NCBI GenBank assembly: GCA_018266795.1
Contig: JAFDZV010000022.1
Location: 1-62,037 of the forward strand
From: Bacteroidota bacterium
GTDB lineage: Bacteria > Bacteroidota > Ignavibacteria > OLB7
Length of the DNA stretch: 62,037 nt
Reading direction: 5' to 3'
Positions 1 through 8,835 of the stretch are shown here, piece by piece. Both the position numbers and the translations under genes were made by a program. Within the stretch, counting starts at the first letter, position 1; every line of letters begins with the position of its first letter. The notes beneath the pieces were generated by a model. That model did not search any database. It saw only the letters and a program-made list of their open reading frames with translations, and was not told the DNA's origin.

Positions 1-123
1 GTAATCAGGTTAAACGTCAATAGTTGCCGATCTGACTGTCACGCTGGGTGCCAATCCGAACATGAAGGCTGCAAGGATTACTGCGGCCAACCGTATCGGC
101 GCCGTCTCACGATTAGTTTTCAT
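1..123 (-). CDS. Secreted protein, N-terminal fragment (runs off left edge)
   Basis: Forty-one codons are open from an ATG at 121-123 to the window edge with no stop. The N-terminus has a charged start followed by a hydrophobic core (RLAAVILAAFMFGLAP), so a signal peptide is likely and the product is probably exported. It starts 26 bp after the stop of the secreted-protein gene at 150-833 on the same strand, which suggests one transcript. No strong Shine-Dalgarno is seen. The function cannot be judged because most of the gene lies outside the window. Confidence 0.5.
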
Positions 124-149
124 GTTTGTAGCTATTGAAGTGTATGGGC

Positions 150-833
150 TTATCGAACTCTCTTTTCTTCTTGGAACACCGCGCTCTGCTCAACGGATGC
201 GATCGGAGCGGAACACTGATTCTCCAGTCCCTGCGCTACAAGGCGTTCCCCGACCAGCCGTAGCCGGATTGTGCGTGCATGTACGTTGGTCAGATCCACG
301 AGATACTGCCGCGTAACGGTGGTATCGCGAGATTGTGCTGCTCGTACAACGACAAGGGACACAGTGCGAGCATCGCCAATCACCATTCCTGATTCGGCAT
401 CGACAACCTCCATTCTGCCGGTCAGCATCTCCTGAAACACACTCCCCGTGCCGGCAGATGTTAGCGGGACCTTCATGGAATCGACCGTGACCGTGCGAAC
501 GAGAGTCGCATGCCCTATAGAAGTGGCATTCTTTGAATCGAAAGCAGTTATTGTTGTTGTTGCGGTAAGGCTGAGGGTGATGGAGCGATGCCGGGCTGCG
601 ATGATTGGCTCGCTTGAGATTGCGACCCCAACACGTTGATATCGGAGGCCCGGTTGGAAGGCAATTGGAATTGTGGTGCCATCTGCATCAGCGGTTACGG
701 CACTTATGTACAATGCCGATGTTGCGAACCGTGCGGGAAATCGGATGGAGGCAGAAGTCGCTGGATTCTGTGCGTGAAGCTGCGTGGCCATGTATGCACA
801 TAAAAGCGTGGCCAGCGTTGGTGAATACCGCAT
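150..833 (-). CDS. Secreted hypothetical protein
   Basis: A 227-aa protein beginning with a probable signal peptide (hydrophobic segment to about residue 21, ending LHAQ). The mature part is rich in Thr, Ser and Val with alternating hydrophobic residues, as in beta-sandwich secreted proteins; I recognise no named domain. A GAAGG seven bases before the ATG is a reasonable ribosome binding site. It is followed by a second signal-peptide gene at the left edge, so the two may form a small operon for exported proteins. Confidence 0.7.
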   Translation of the reverse strand: MRYSPTLATLLCAYMATQLHAQNPATSASIRFPARFATSALYISAVTADADGTTIPIAFQPGLRYQRVGVAISSEPIIAARHRSITLSLTATTTITAFDSKNATSIGHATLVRTVTVDSMKVPLTSAGTGSVFQEMLTGRMEVVDAESGMVIGDARTVSLVVVRAAQSRDTTVTRQYLVDLTNVHARTIRLRLVGERLVAQGLENQCSAPIASVEQSAVFQEEKRVR

Positions 834-1503
834 AGGTCAACCTTCAGAAATTGTGAAAAAGGAACGCGCAATAATGAGGATCTACTATTGTCTAACGCAT
901 GCTTCCCGCAGTAGAAGCATAATGCAGAGACCAATTTGAAGGTAGTGGCATAGCTCAATTGACCCCAAGCATACGCTGGACTGGATAAACATAATATATT
1001 CATCATGCCAGCGCAAAGAATTATTGTATACTCAGGGGTGCATGATTGGGTACCCCCTCCGCCGGGGCCTTGTGCTTGTTCCGGATGCGGATCGTGTTAA
1101 CTTACGCGCGTTCCATCGAAACCATGTCCCCAGTATCTCTCGAATCGTAGAGGCAGGAAGCCGGGTTATGTGCTGCGCGATGCCGATCGGAATGGTCGGA
1201 TCCGCCTCCGTGCAGACGGCTTCCGGTGCGGCCATGCCGGGCACGCGTTCCCCGCGCCTCGAACCATGCCGTGCCCGCCAATGAACCGGAATTTCCGCGA
1301 GCCCATACGAAATCGGCGCCGTCTCACAGCAGCCGCATTTCCAGGATGGGCGGGCTGCGCACGGGCATTCCGGCCGAAGCATCAACACACCCCTCTCCCC
1401 GCAGGATCGCATCGATACCAGACGCACGCGCAGTTGCGGCGCCCGGCAGGTGCCGTCATGCCGTGCCTATGCATCAATACATCAAATAGGGAGAGATGGA
1501 ACA
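834..1503. other. Non-coding interval between divergent genes
   Basis: About 670 bp separate the minus-strand secreted gene and the plus-strand glycoside hydrolase, so promoters for both should lie here. Open frames in it are short, overlap each other on both strands and lack family-like composition. I see no RNA gene or repeat. Confidence 0.5.
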
Positions 1504-2856
1504 ATGGATCCAATGCGTTTGTTTGTTGCTCCAACCGGGGCAACGAATCCACTCGATCAGAAGTACGATATCTTCGACACCGTCGGCAACCGGCGAGTAA
1601 ACCTGTTCGGCTTCAGCTTCTTCGATGAAGTCGGCGGGCTGCTTCCCGGAGCATCAGGCCTGGACCTGCTCTCGTCGCAGGATACGGCACAGGCCGCCAC
1701 GGACCGCTTCAGCATGACCTTCAACGATTATTTCGCAACGCTGAAGGCGTACAAGGTGAACTACCTGCGCCTCTTTGTCTTCAATCCCTACAGGGTTCGG
1801 GTGGAGCCGTTCGCGATGGCAGTGAGCAACCCGGCCAAGTACGATTTGAATGTTGTCAATGCAACCTATCTCGCGCGCCTGGATGAATTCGTGGCCGCGG
1901 CGAAGAATCACGGCATCGTTGTCTGTATTTCTCTCTCGTGCAAGCAGGCGATCGAGCCCGGCGGCTTCGCCAGCAATCCGTTCAACTACAACAACAATGT
2001 CAACTTCGTGATCGCCGATGATGCCGGCACGGCGGTGAAGGACGTGGATGCCAAATACTACTACTGCGACATTCAGGAGCCGAACGATCCGCATCCGGTT
2101 CAGCGCAAGATTCTGCTGGGCTCGCTGCAGCGGAGATTGTTCGATGCGATCGTTGGTGCTACGATGAAGCACTGGAATGCGATGTACGAGCTCTTCAACG
2201 AACCGTATTCCGGGATCACCAATGTGCGGGAGTGGCACCGGATCGTGGCCGGCTGGCTGCATCGGAAGCTGGTTGATCCCGCAACCGGCAAACGGCGCCG
2301 GCTTGTCTCCATCAGTTCCGTGGATGACCTCCTGGACGAGCGCTCGAGCCCGGGATTCACCTGCTTCCTGGACGGCCTGGGCATCGGTCCAAGTCCGGCA
2401 GGGCCTCCTTTGGTGGATGTTCTGAGCTATCACGGAGGCGGCACGCCGAACCCGTCGCAGTGGGGCGGATACGGCGGCGGCACCGGTTCGCTCTGCGACG
2501 GCACGCAGCCGACGCCGGTGGATCAGATCATTCATGGAAACAACGTGGCGCAGAAACACCAGCGCGGCATCGTCGATGCAATGCACCGGCTGCCGTTTGC
2601 GCCGGTGGCCCTCATCTTCGATACGGACTCCCATTATATCGCACAACGATATCCGGGTGTCTTTGCCCAGGAAGTGCTCAATGTGGATGGCAGTTTCAAC
2701 CAGCGCTGGAGCCCGGGCTATCTCTACAAGATGGACGAGACGCAGGGGCCGTGCACGAAGGTGACCGTGCCGCCGGACAATCATCATCTACTGGGACTGG
2801 GGCAGCGGCTCCAGAAGATGCACGTGCTGAATGCGTCGCGGATCACCGTGTTCTGA
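1504..2856 (+). CDS. Glycoside hydrolase, clan GH-A-like (cellulase-like TIM barrel)
   Basis: A 450-aa protein without an obvious signal peptide. The pattern FGFSFF near residue 35, NYLRLFVF near 86, a long helix-strand unit ending IVVCISLS (138-145) and MYELFNEPY (227-235) follows the strand/helix order of a TIM barrel glycosidase; E233 in the N-E-P motif would be the acid/base residue of clan GH-A enzymes. The expected nucleophile Glu on strand 7 is not clear: the corresponding stretch reads VALIFDTDSHY. It may therefore be a divergent or inactive member. The start at 1504 is preferred over an in-frame ATG at 1450 because AGGGAGAG lies just upstream and the earlier N-terminus looks non-coding. 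Substrate unknown. Confidence 0.72.
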   Translation: MDPMRLFVAPTGATNPLDQKYDIFDTVGNRRVNLFGFSFFDEVGGLLPGASGLDLLSSQDTAQAATDRFSMTFNDYFATLKAYKVNYLRLFVFNPYRVRVEPFAMAVSNPAKYDLNVVNATYLARLDEFVAAAKNHGIVVCISLSCKQAIEPGGFASNPFNYNNNVNFVIADDAGTAVKDVDAKYYYCDIQEPNDPHPVQRKILLGSLQRRLFDAIVGATMKHWNAMYELFNEPYSGITNVREWHRIVAGWLHRKLVDPATGKRRRLVSISSVDDLLDERSSPGFTCFLDGLGIGPSPAGPPLVDVLSYHGGGTPNPSQWGGYGGGTGSLCDGTQPTPVDQIIHGNNVAQKHQRGIVDAMHRLPFAPVALIFDTDSHYIAQRYPGVFAQEVLNVDGSFNQRWSPGYLYKMDETQGPCTKVTVPPDNHHLLGLGQRLQKMHVLNASRITVF

Positions 2857-2900
2857 GCGGGTTGCCGCGCGGTACGCAGTTGATGCCCGATGTGCTACAG

Positions 2901-2935
2901 ATGCCTCGCGCACGCATACGCCGTGCGCGAGGCAT
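2901..2935. terminator. Strong hairpin between convergent genes
   Basis: A perfect 14-bp inverted repeat (2901-2914 with 2922-2935, 7-nt loop) sits between the 3' ends of the glycoside hydrolase gene and the minus-strand Cys-rich gene. No long T-run follows on either strand, so it is a terminator-like or transcript-end-protecting hairpin rather than a textbook intrinsic terminator. Confidence 0.6.
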
Positions 2936-2976
2936 TCGATTGTTCGCCTGATTACATTGCATCATCGCCGGCCGTG

Positions 2977-3333
2977 TCAGCAACGGACCAGTTGAATGAA
3001 GAGGCAGCCGCCGCAGAAGAAGGATACCGGGCGGATACAGCAGCCGTTCACACTGGTTACCGTGGCCGAGAGAAATGCCGGTGCGGGCGGGCACGGGAAC
3101 GGGATGTGCTCCGGGAAGAAGGCGGGCGACGTAAGCGTCACGGTGGCGTTGAGCCCACCGGCCCACGACGTTACCAGAACCACGGGGAAACATGTCGCAG
3201 GAATTCCGGTTGCGTTCACCATGTAATCGCAGCAGTTCGGGTCCTGCTGGGCATGGGCCGAAACCGGTGCAAGGGCCGCCGCGATCGCAATCAGGGCGCA
3301 CGCCAGCAGCGATGGAATCATATGTCTGTTCAT
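2977..3333 (-). CDS. Small cysteine-rich secreted protein, family member 1
   Basis: A 118-aa protein with a clear signal peptide (hydrophobic core, cleavage likely after AHA or AHAQ). The mature part has paired and single cysteines: NCCDY, PATCFPVVLVTSW, PCPP, GCCIRP and FCGGC, ending in Cys. The motif CC-x-[FY]...IPAxCFPxxVxTxW is shared with the genes at 9424-9840 and 48803-49207, so these are paralogues. Several disulfides are likely in the mature exported protein. An AGGAG at 3341-3345 on the coding strand precedes the start. Function unknown; I do not recognise a named family. Confidence 0.75.
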   Translation of the reverse strand: MNRHMIPSLLACALIAIAAALAPVSAHAQQDPNCCDYMVNATGIPATCFPVVLVTSWAGGLNATVTLTSPAFFPEHIPFPCPPAPAFLSATVTSVNGCCIRPVSFFCGGCLFIQLVRC

Positions 3334-3540
3334 GATGCATCTCCTGTTCGGGGGGAGTGGTTGAAGGTCGGGGGAGGTGATTGATAGGTGTTACGCGGGG
3401 GAGTTGAGCGCAACCTATCACGCTCCGGCATCTGTGCCCAGTACATCTTTGGGTACTCGCCGTCCTGCGCTTCTCACGCGGTACGTGTGCCGGCCGTTGC
3501 GCGTTGATGGCCCCTGGAAACGATCTGACGAGCCTCATGC

Positions 3541-3610
3541 ATCAGGCCCCGCAAGGGGAGCCATCTCTGTCACCGAGAAAGCATGTGGCGCTCCCTGCGG
3601 GGAGCTTGCA
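3541..3610. repeat. Dispersed intergenic repeat, right half
   Basis: A GGCCCC-GCAA-GGGG hairpin-like start is followed by a block containing TCTGTCACCGAGAAAGCATG and a GCGCTCC...GGAGCT end. The block has a clear counterpart at about 42046-42100. It lies in the 654-bp gap (3334-3987) between the Cys-rich gene and the SARP gene, which otherwise holds no gene. Confidence 0.5.
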
Positions 3611-3737
3611 GTCGTCCAAGATCGTGTCAGCTACGGATAGGATGCATTGAATCGCGTGTGCGGCGGCGCATCACGTTGACGCAGGTGAAGCTGACGGCAT
3701 TCACGGCCGCATTCGGTACCAGCGTGCGTCATGGAAT

Positions 3738-3780
3738 GCAGACCATTCTCTCTGTAGCATCCGGATCGTGTCCTGAATCC
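3738..3780. repeat. Dispersed intergenic repeat, left half
   Basis: This 43-bp block matches 41993-42036 at roughly 37 of 42 positions, including the run AGCATCCGGATCGTGTCC. At 42 kb it is directly followed by the counterpart of the 3541-3610 block; here the two halves are in the opposite order and 128 bp apart, so the repeat is mosaic. Confidence 0.55.
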
Positions 3781-3838
3781 TGAAGCCCCGCAAGGGGCGG
3801 TAGTGAAGTGCCCAGGGCGAAAGCCCTGGGCAACGGGT
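3781..3838. repeat. GNRA-loop double-hairpin repeat, copy 1
   Basis: Two hairpins in tandem: GCCCC-GCAA-GGGGC (3785-3798) and GCCCAGGGC-GAAA-GCCCTGGGC (3810-3831). Both loops are GNRA tetraloops. The spacer AAGGGGCGGTAGTGAAG (3792-3808) and the end GCCCTGGGCAACGGG (3823-3837) are identical in copy 2. The pattern is that of a REP-like or structured-RNA element. Confidence 0.6.
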
Positions 3839-3864
3839 GAAAACGGGATTCGATGAATGCTCGT

Positions 3865-3919
3865 GAGCCTGGAAGGGGCGGTAGTGAAGAGCCCGGGGCG
3901 GAAGCCCTGGGCAACGGGC
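3865..3919. repeat. GNRA-loop double-hairpin repeat, copy 2
   Basis: Second copy, 81 bp downstream of copy 1. The second hairpin is GCCCGGGGC (3891-3899), loop GGAA, GCCCTGGGC (3904-3912). Compared with copy 1 one stem base changed A to G, which keeps pairing as G-U, and the loop changed GAAA to GGAA, which keeps the GNRA form. The first hairpin is weaker (GCCT...GGGC). Confidence 0.6.
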
Positions 3920-3987
3920 GGCATGCTTCAGGCTGGGTCGTAAGACCCTCGAAGGCGATCACCTACGATGCCCATGCTGCCGCAGGT

Positions 3988-6453
3988 TCACGGTGCTGTT
4001 CCGATCATCAGGGCCGCGAGATGCCGTGGTGGTGCCTGCCCAAGCTCGCGCTGGAATGCTTGCTCGCACTGCTGGAACGTGGCGCGCATGTCGGCCAGCC
4101 GTCCGCGTGCACGCTGGGCCGTGAGCAGTACTTCGTATGCGGTCTCGCTCGTCTCGTCGCGCATCACGATCGATCGCGCGCACTCGATCGCCTGATCCAG
4201 TTCGCCGCTTCGCAGATGCTCGCGCGCAAGAAACTCCTTCGCCTCCAGGAATGCGTCCTTCAGCATGTGGCGTTCGTACGATGTCCACTCCTGAAATTCA
4301 TCCTCGCAGAGGAAGTCACCGCTGTAGAAGCGCACGGCATCCTGATACAGCAGACGTCGTTCCTCTGCGGTGGCGGCGGCTCGCGCGGACTGGATCAGCT
4401 CCTTGAATTTCAGGAAATCGATCCAGGCATTCGGCCCGAGATCCAGCATGTAGGCGCCGTCCACGCACTGGATCGGCAGAGCTGTGCCGGCGTCCGGAGC
4501 GAACGCCTTGCGGATGTGTGTCACGGCATTGCGAACCAGCAGGTGCATGCGCCGCTCCTCACCGGTATCCCACAGCTTCTCGAAGATCGTATCAACCGTC
4601 AGCCACTGCCCATGATGCGCAAGCAGAAGTTTGAACAGATCGCGCGCGCGCTTGCGCCGCCAGTCGCTCCGGCTGAGGCTGCGCCCCGCAACCGATACCT
4701 CCAGCACGCCGAACGTGACAACGCGGATCTCGGGAGCCGCATTCATCTGCACGGATGCATGCATCATCCGGCCGGGCATTGCCGGCGGGTCCGCTGCGGT
4801 CCGCGGGTTGCCGGGCGCCTGCTTTGTGCGCTGCGTCATCCGTTCGATCACCTGCAGATCTTCCTCGGAGAGCCCCAGCATTCTTCCCTCGCGCCGTGTC
4901 ATGCCGCCGTCGAACCGTGCAATCAGTTCCCGCACCCGCCGTGATGCCGCGGCATCGAATGCGGCGTGCGACGCGTCGAGCGCCAGACGCTGGTAGGCGC
5001 GGTGCTTCTCCATCTCGTTCGCATCGAGGCAGGCCTGGGCAAGTAACTGCAGGAGTGCGTGCCGGTGGTCGAACGGCATCGTGTCCGCGCGCGCCAGCGC
5101 ATCCTCCAGCCGCCGTATCGCCATCTCCGTGTTTCCGCGTTCGCGCTCGGTGTGCGCGAGTTCGATCAACGTTTCGATCTCGCTCGCCGTGTTCCCCAGC
5201 TGGCACGATCCCCGAAGGCTTTCCAGGAAATGGCGCGAGGCTTCCTCCATGTCCCCCAGGGCGCGGCAGACGCGGCCGATGTAGCGATGCGATGCCGCGC
5301 ACTCCAGAAGGCTGGCGCATGTCTCGAACTGCCGCAGTGATTTCAGGTAGTAGAGCAGCGCCCGCGCGTGATCGCCGTAGCCCTCGTAGAAGCGGCCCAG
5401 GTGCGAGAGCGAGTACGCGGCTCCGCTCACGTTGCCGATCTCCTTCGAGATGCGAAGGCTTTGGAGATAACAATCCAGCAGCCGCTCCTTTTCGCCGAGT
5501 GCCTCGTACAGAAGACCGATGTTGTTGAGCGAGATGGACTCCCCTTCGCGGTCGCCTATGCTCTGCGCGATCTCCAGACTCTGCACCAGCGCCTCGAGCG
5601 AGCGTGCGTAGTCGCCGAGGTCCATGTAGGAGAGGCCGATGTTGTTGAGCGAGATTCCGATGCCGGTTCGATCGTTCAACGACTCCTTCACCTCCAGACA
5701 CTCCAGCTCCGACCGCAGTGCAGACGGGACGTCGCCGATGCGATACGCGATCAGCGACATGTTGCCGGTCACGTATGCAACGATGCGGCGATCCTCCAAC
5801 TCCAGGCCGATCGCCCGCGCCCGCTGATACATTGCAAGCGCATCGTCGTAGCGGTACAACCGTTCCAGTGCGGAGCCTACGGCCAGCAGTGCGAACGCCT
5901 CGTGCTCGCGGCACCCGTTGCTGTTCGCAACGTGCTGTGCCTCCGTGGCCCGTTCCAATGCCTCCTGAATCCTTCCCAGCACGCGGAGCGCGTGGCTCAT
6001 CGCCATCAGCGCGCTCGATTCCTCCTCCGCGTATCCGAATCGCCGGCAGATCTCGATGCATTCGTTCTGCCGCCGTATGCACCGTTCCACTTCGCCGTTC
6101 CAGCGATCGACAGTGCCGAGGAGCGAGAGGGCACGTGCCTCTCCCAGGCTGTCATTCTCTTCACGGCAGATATCCAGCGCCTCCTCCGCGGCGATGCGTG
6201 CCCGCTCGTATTCGGATTCCGCGCGATCCACCGATGCGCCTGCAAGCAGGCCGCGCGCGCGCCCCAGGCGATACCCTGTTGCGGCGGACCGTGCAATCAT
6301 CTCCCCGCTCAGCGCCCGGGCGGCCGCGGGTTCGGCCTGCTTCAGCCGCCAGGCACGTTCGTACAGGGCGTCCACAGCCCGCCGCTCGCTCCAATCGGCG
6401 TGGTCGGGTCCCGGCGGCGTGGAGGCGCGAGCGCCGTTACTGATCTGTTGCAT
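3988..6453 (-). CDS. TPR-repeat transcriptional regulator with C-terminal SARP/BTAD module
   Basis: An 821-aa cytoplasmic protein. Residues to about 520 are TPR units of about 40 residues, for example LNNIGLSYMDLGDYARSLEA and LNNIGLLYEALGEKERLLDC. Residues of roughly 575-675 form an OmpR-type winged helix (VTFGVLEVSVAGRSLSR, RRKRARDLFKLLLAHHG, HLLVRNAVTHIRKAF). Residues of about 677-815 match the bacterial transcriptional activation domain of SARP regulators (WIDFLKFKELI, YSGDFLCEDEFQEW, LRSGELDQAIECA). The order is unusual: SARP proteins normally carry the DNA-binding and BTAD domains first. It probably senses a protein or ligand through the TPRs and regulates transcription. No strong ribosome binding site is seen, and no target can be named from context. 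Confidence 0.88.
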   Translation of the reverse strand: MQQISNGARASTPPGPDHADWSERRAVDALYERAWRLKQAEPAAARALSGEMIARSAATGYRLGRARGLLAGASVDRAESEYERARIAAEEALDICREENDSLGEARALSLLGTVDRWNGEVERCIRRQNECIEICRRFGYAEEESSALMAMSHALRVLGRIQEALERATEAQHVANSNGCREHEAFALLAVGSALERLYRYDDALAMYQRARAIGLELEDRRIVAYVTGNMSLIAYRIGDVPSALRSELECLEVKESLNDRTGIGISLNNIGLSYMDLGDYARSLEALVQSLEIAQSIGDREGESISLNNIGLLYEALGEKERLLDCYLQSLRISKEIGNVSGAAYSLSHLGRFYEGYGDHARALLYYLKSLRQFETCASLLECAASHRYIGRVCRALGDMEEASRHFLESLRGSCQLGNTASEIETLIELAHTERERGNTEMAIRRLEDALARADTMPFDHRHALLQLLAQACLDANEMEKHRAYQRLALDASHAAFDAAASRRVRELIARFDGGMTRREGRMLGLSEEDLQVIERMTQRTKQAPGNPRTAADPPAMPGRMMHASVQMNAAPEIRVVTFGVLEVSVAGRSLSRSDWRRKRARDLFKLLLAHHGQWLTVDTIFEKLWDTGEERRMHLLVRNAVTHIRKAFAPDAGTALPIQCVDGAYMLDLGPNAWIDFLKFKELIQSARAAATAEERRLLYQDAVRFYSGDFLCEDEFQEWTSYERHMLKDAFLEAKEFLAREHLRSGELDQAIECARSIVMRDETSETAYEVLLTAQRARGRLADMRATFQQCEQAFQRELGQAPPRHLAALMIGTAP

Positions 6454-7205
6454 TGCAAATGTTCATCCAACGTTAACCGAGTGCATCTAGCTTGCAGACA
6501 TTGGTAGTACGATCTCATCGCGGTGATGGCCTGTACGTATTGAGCGGATACGAACGGCAGCGACTCTCGATCGCTGTGGCAATCACCTCAGAGACAACAC
6601 GGCGCATTGCCAGATGTTTCCGAAGGAGTTCGAACGCCGCAAACGGCTGTATGTGCGGCGATCGAAACCCCGCGAGGCGCATTGAGCGCCGTGACCATGT
6701 CTGCCGGTACTGAGTTGCGGCGATTCCATTTCGATCGAACGCCCTGCTGTGGAGAGAGGCGATGAATGCTCGTATTGGATGGCTCCTGTTGCGAAGCTTC
6801 ACCCCGGTTCCCTCCACGGCGAACGTTCGTGAGGCCTGGATCGCCGCAACGCGGTGCCGGCGCCCCGATTGCATCGGGCGGCCGTGCCGCGAGTAGCATC
6901 GGCCGGTTCGATGATTGCACGATGCATCCCGATTCGATCAACATCGAAGAAGGGCGGAGCTTCTTCCGGGCGGGCCGTCCATGGTTCGGTTGGAGGCGGT
7001 GGCAGCGTTGTTGCACGGCCGCTTCACGTTGTGCACCGACGCTGCATCACGGGCAGGCCGCCCGCCGCTGTCGCGACGGGAGTTCATCCAACTGCGGCCC
7101 GGCCGATCATCGGTATGCGACGCTCTCCGCACGAAATTGTGGGACGGTTCCGGACTCCATGACGTTCCCACGCACGTAGTACGCGCGCTCGCGGAGCAGC
7201 ATTGC
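6454..7205. other. Non-coding interval upstream of the SARP gene
   Basis: Between the SARP gene start and the methyltransferase 3' end I find no convincing gene. Frames such as 6515-6874 (minus) and 6766-7179 (plus) are Arg/Pro/Ala-rich shadows without domain character. The promoter of the SARP gene should lie close to 6454. A short phrase CCATGTCTGCCGGT occurs at about 6693 and again at about 7290. Confidence 0.45.
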
Positions 7206-7289
7206 CGCGCCGGCATCACCTCTCATCCCGTGGTGCCGGCGCATTCGTTCAGCGGCCGCGCCGTTCCCGATGCGAACGGCGCGGCCGCT
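7206..7289 (-). terminator. Tandem hairpins after the methyltransferase gene
   Basis: Just past the stop at 7308 there is a perfect 16-bp stem (7251-7266 with 7274-7289, 7-nt loop), followed by a second stem of about 13 bp (GCGCCGGCATCAC with GTGGTGCCGGCGC, about 7207-7242, one G-U pair). No clear U-run follows. Most likely they end or protect the minus-strand transcript. Confidence 0.6.
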
Positions 7290-7307
7290 GCCATGTCTGC
7301 CGGTTGC

Positions 7308-8372
7308 TCAAAGCCCCAGCCGTTCCGCTGCAAGCCGGGTTCCTTCAACGCGTGCCCGGATCTTCGCGAACGCCGTCTCGCGCGCCGTCGACACATCGTC
7401 ACCGAACGGAGAGAATCCGCAGTCGTCGGTAGTGCCGAGCTGTTGGAGCGGGATGTACCTTGCCGCTTCAAGTACGCGGCCGCACACCTCTTCCGGCGTC
7501 TCGATGCGCGGATCGATCGGATCGGTGACGCCCACGAACACACGCTGCCATGGCTGCAGATTGTCGCGAATGATCCCGAGCACGCGTGCGGGATCGCCCT
7601 CGCTGGCAAGCTGCACGTAGAAGTTCCCCACATTCAGCTTGAACAGATCGGGAAGCAGATCGGCATAGTCCACATCGGCGCTGTGCGTGGAATCGTGATC
7701 GCCCCCGGGGCATGTGTGAACGCCGATCTTCATTCGCTCCTCATCGGTGAACGATTCCAGAGCCCGGTTGTTCAATGCCACGAAGTGCCGAAGCAGTCCC
7801 TTCGATGGGTCCAGCTTCAGCGAGAGCCGGCCCTCGGTAAAATCGATCTGCACTGCATGAGCTCCGTGCTGAAGACAGCGGCGGATGTCCGCGGTACTCT
7901 CCGCAAGAAGATCGGCGATGAAATTCTCCTGCGCGTATCCTTCGATGCCGTCGGCCGGATAGAGAAGGCTCAACGCCGATGGGGAGATCACCGCCTGCTT
8001 CAACGGAAGCCTCGTGTGCCGTTGCGCCTCCGTCAGATACGAGTCCGCGAATGTGCTGAAGCGGAACGGCCCTGCGGTGAGCTTCGGAAGCTGACGCGTG
8101 TGGCCGTCGGCGAAGGGAATCACCACACCGTCCGACGCCAGATTCTCGAGTCCGTGAATCGGATACGTGGCGAAGCTCGGCTTGCTCTGCTCGCCATCGG
8201 TGATAACCGGTGAGCCGGTTGCCTCGAGGTGATGCAATGTGTCGCGCAGTGCCTCGGTATGGAGTGTCTCCAGTTCGCTCCGCGTGATCCGGCCGGCGTA
8301 GAATGCCGCGGTTCCGTCAATCAACGACTGCGGCCGCGGGATGCTTCCTATGGGTTCGGTAGGAATCGGCAT
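7308..8372 (-). CDS. MetE-like cobalamin-independent methionine synthase family protein
   Basis: A 354-aa soluble protein of the MetE C-terminal/UROD-like barrel superfamily. It starts TEPIGSIPRP and has VITDGEQSKPSFATYP (residues 56-71), as single-domain MetE-like proteins do. The zinc ligands of MetE can be placed as H219 and C221 (GVHTCPGG), E258 (LASEGDP) and C318 (TTDDCGFSP), so a zinc-dependent methyl transfer to a thiol is likely. It is half the length of full MetE (about 750 aa), lacking the N-terminal barrel; such short forms are often annotated as methionine synthase II or vitamin-B12-independent methionine synthase, with uncertain methyl donor. The start at 8370-8372 is chosen because AGAGGAG lies about ten bases upstream; an in-frame ATG at 8450 has no such site. 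Neighbours do not suggest a methionine operon. Confidence 0.82.
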   Translation of the reverse strand: MPIPTEPIGSIPRPQSLIDGTAAFYAGRITRSELETLHTEALRDTLHHLEATGSPVITDGEQSKPSFATYPIHGLENLASDGVVIPFADGHTRQLPKLTAGPFRFSTFADSYLTEAQRHTRLPLKQAVISPSALSLLYPADGIEGYAQENFIADLLAESTADIRRCLQHGAHAVQIDFTEGRLSLKLDPSKGLLRHFVALNNRALESFTDEERMKIGVHTCPGGDHDSTHSADVDYADLLPDLFKLNVGNFYVQLASEGDPARVLGIIRDNLQPWQRVFVGVTDPIDPRIETPEEVCGRVLEAARYIPLQQLGTTDDCGFSPFGDDVSTARETAFAKIRARVEGTRLAAERLGL

Positions 8373-8835
8373 GTCGGTGAATCTCCTCTGATGAATGTTG
8401 TTGGTTCGGATGCCGGTGAACAGGCGGATGGACGCACCGCGGTTTTCCAATCCTCGATTTCATCAACCGCGTACCGATGCGTCCGGCATTTCCACCTGCA
8501 CGTTCGCCGGCAGACCTTCCACTGCTACCAACGGCTTTGCCCCTCGATGCGTTATCACTCAGACAGGGCCTTGACCCTGCCGGAGGAACAATTGATGGCG
8601 CCTTGATATGCGTTGGCTGAAGTTGCACGTGCCGGTGTCGTGCGGGCGATTGGCATGCGAGGGATGCGGCGATTGCGATTCGGGGGGATGCCGCGGGATG
8701 ATGAATGACCGGAATCGCCGCCGGTGTGTGACAGCAGGCGCCTGCCGCGACCTCCGTCCCGATGACGCATCGGCGTTCGCGGGCGGGCGTATCGGTGCGA
8801 GACAGTGTATGTGGAACAATGGAGCTTGCAGGGAT
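8373..8835. other. Non-coding interval between divergent genes
   Basis: This 463-bp stretch separates the MetE-like gene (minus) and the small gene at 8836 (plus). Frames through it on both strands are Arg/Cys-rich and do not look coding. Promoters for both flanking genes are expected here; I see no clear repeat. Confidence 0.45.

Noticed and set aside
3781-3919. CRISPR repeats
   Set aside because: Only two copies with unequal internal hairpins and no regular spacers or cas genes; better explained as a hairpin repeat family.
6515-6874. A 119-codon minus-strand frame upstream of the SARP gene
   Set aside because: Arg/Ser-rich with no domain, overlapped by equally long frames in other phases; treated as non-coding.
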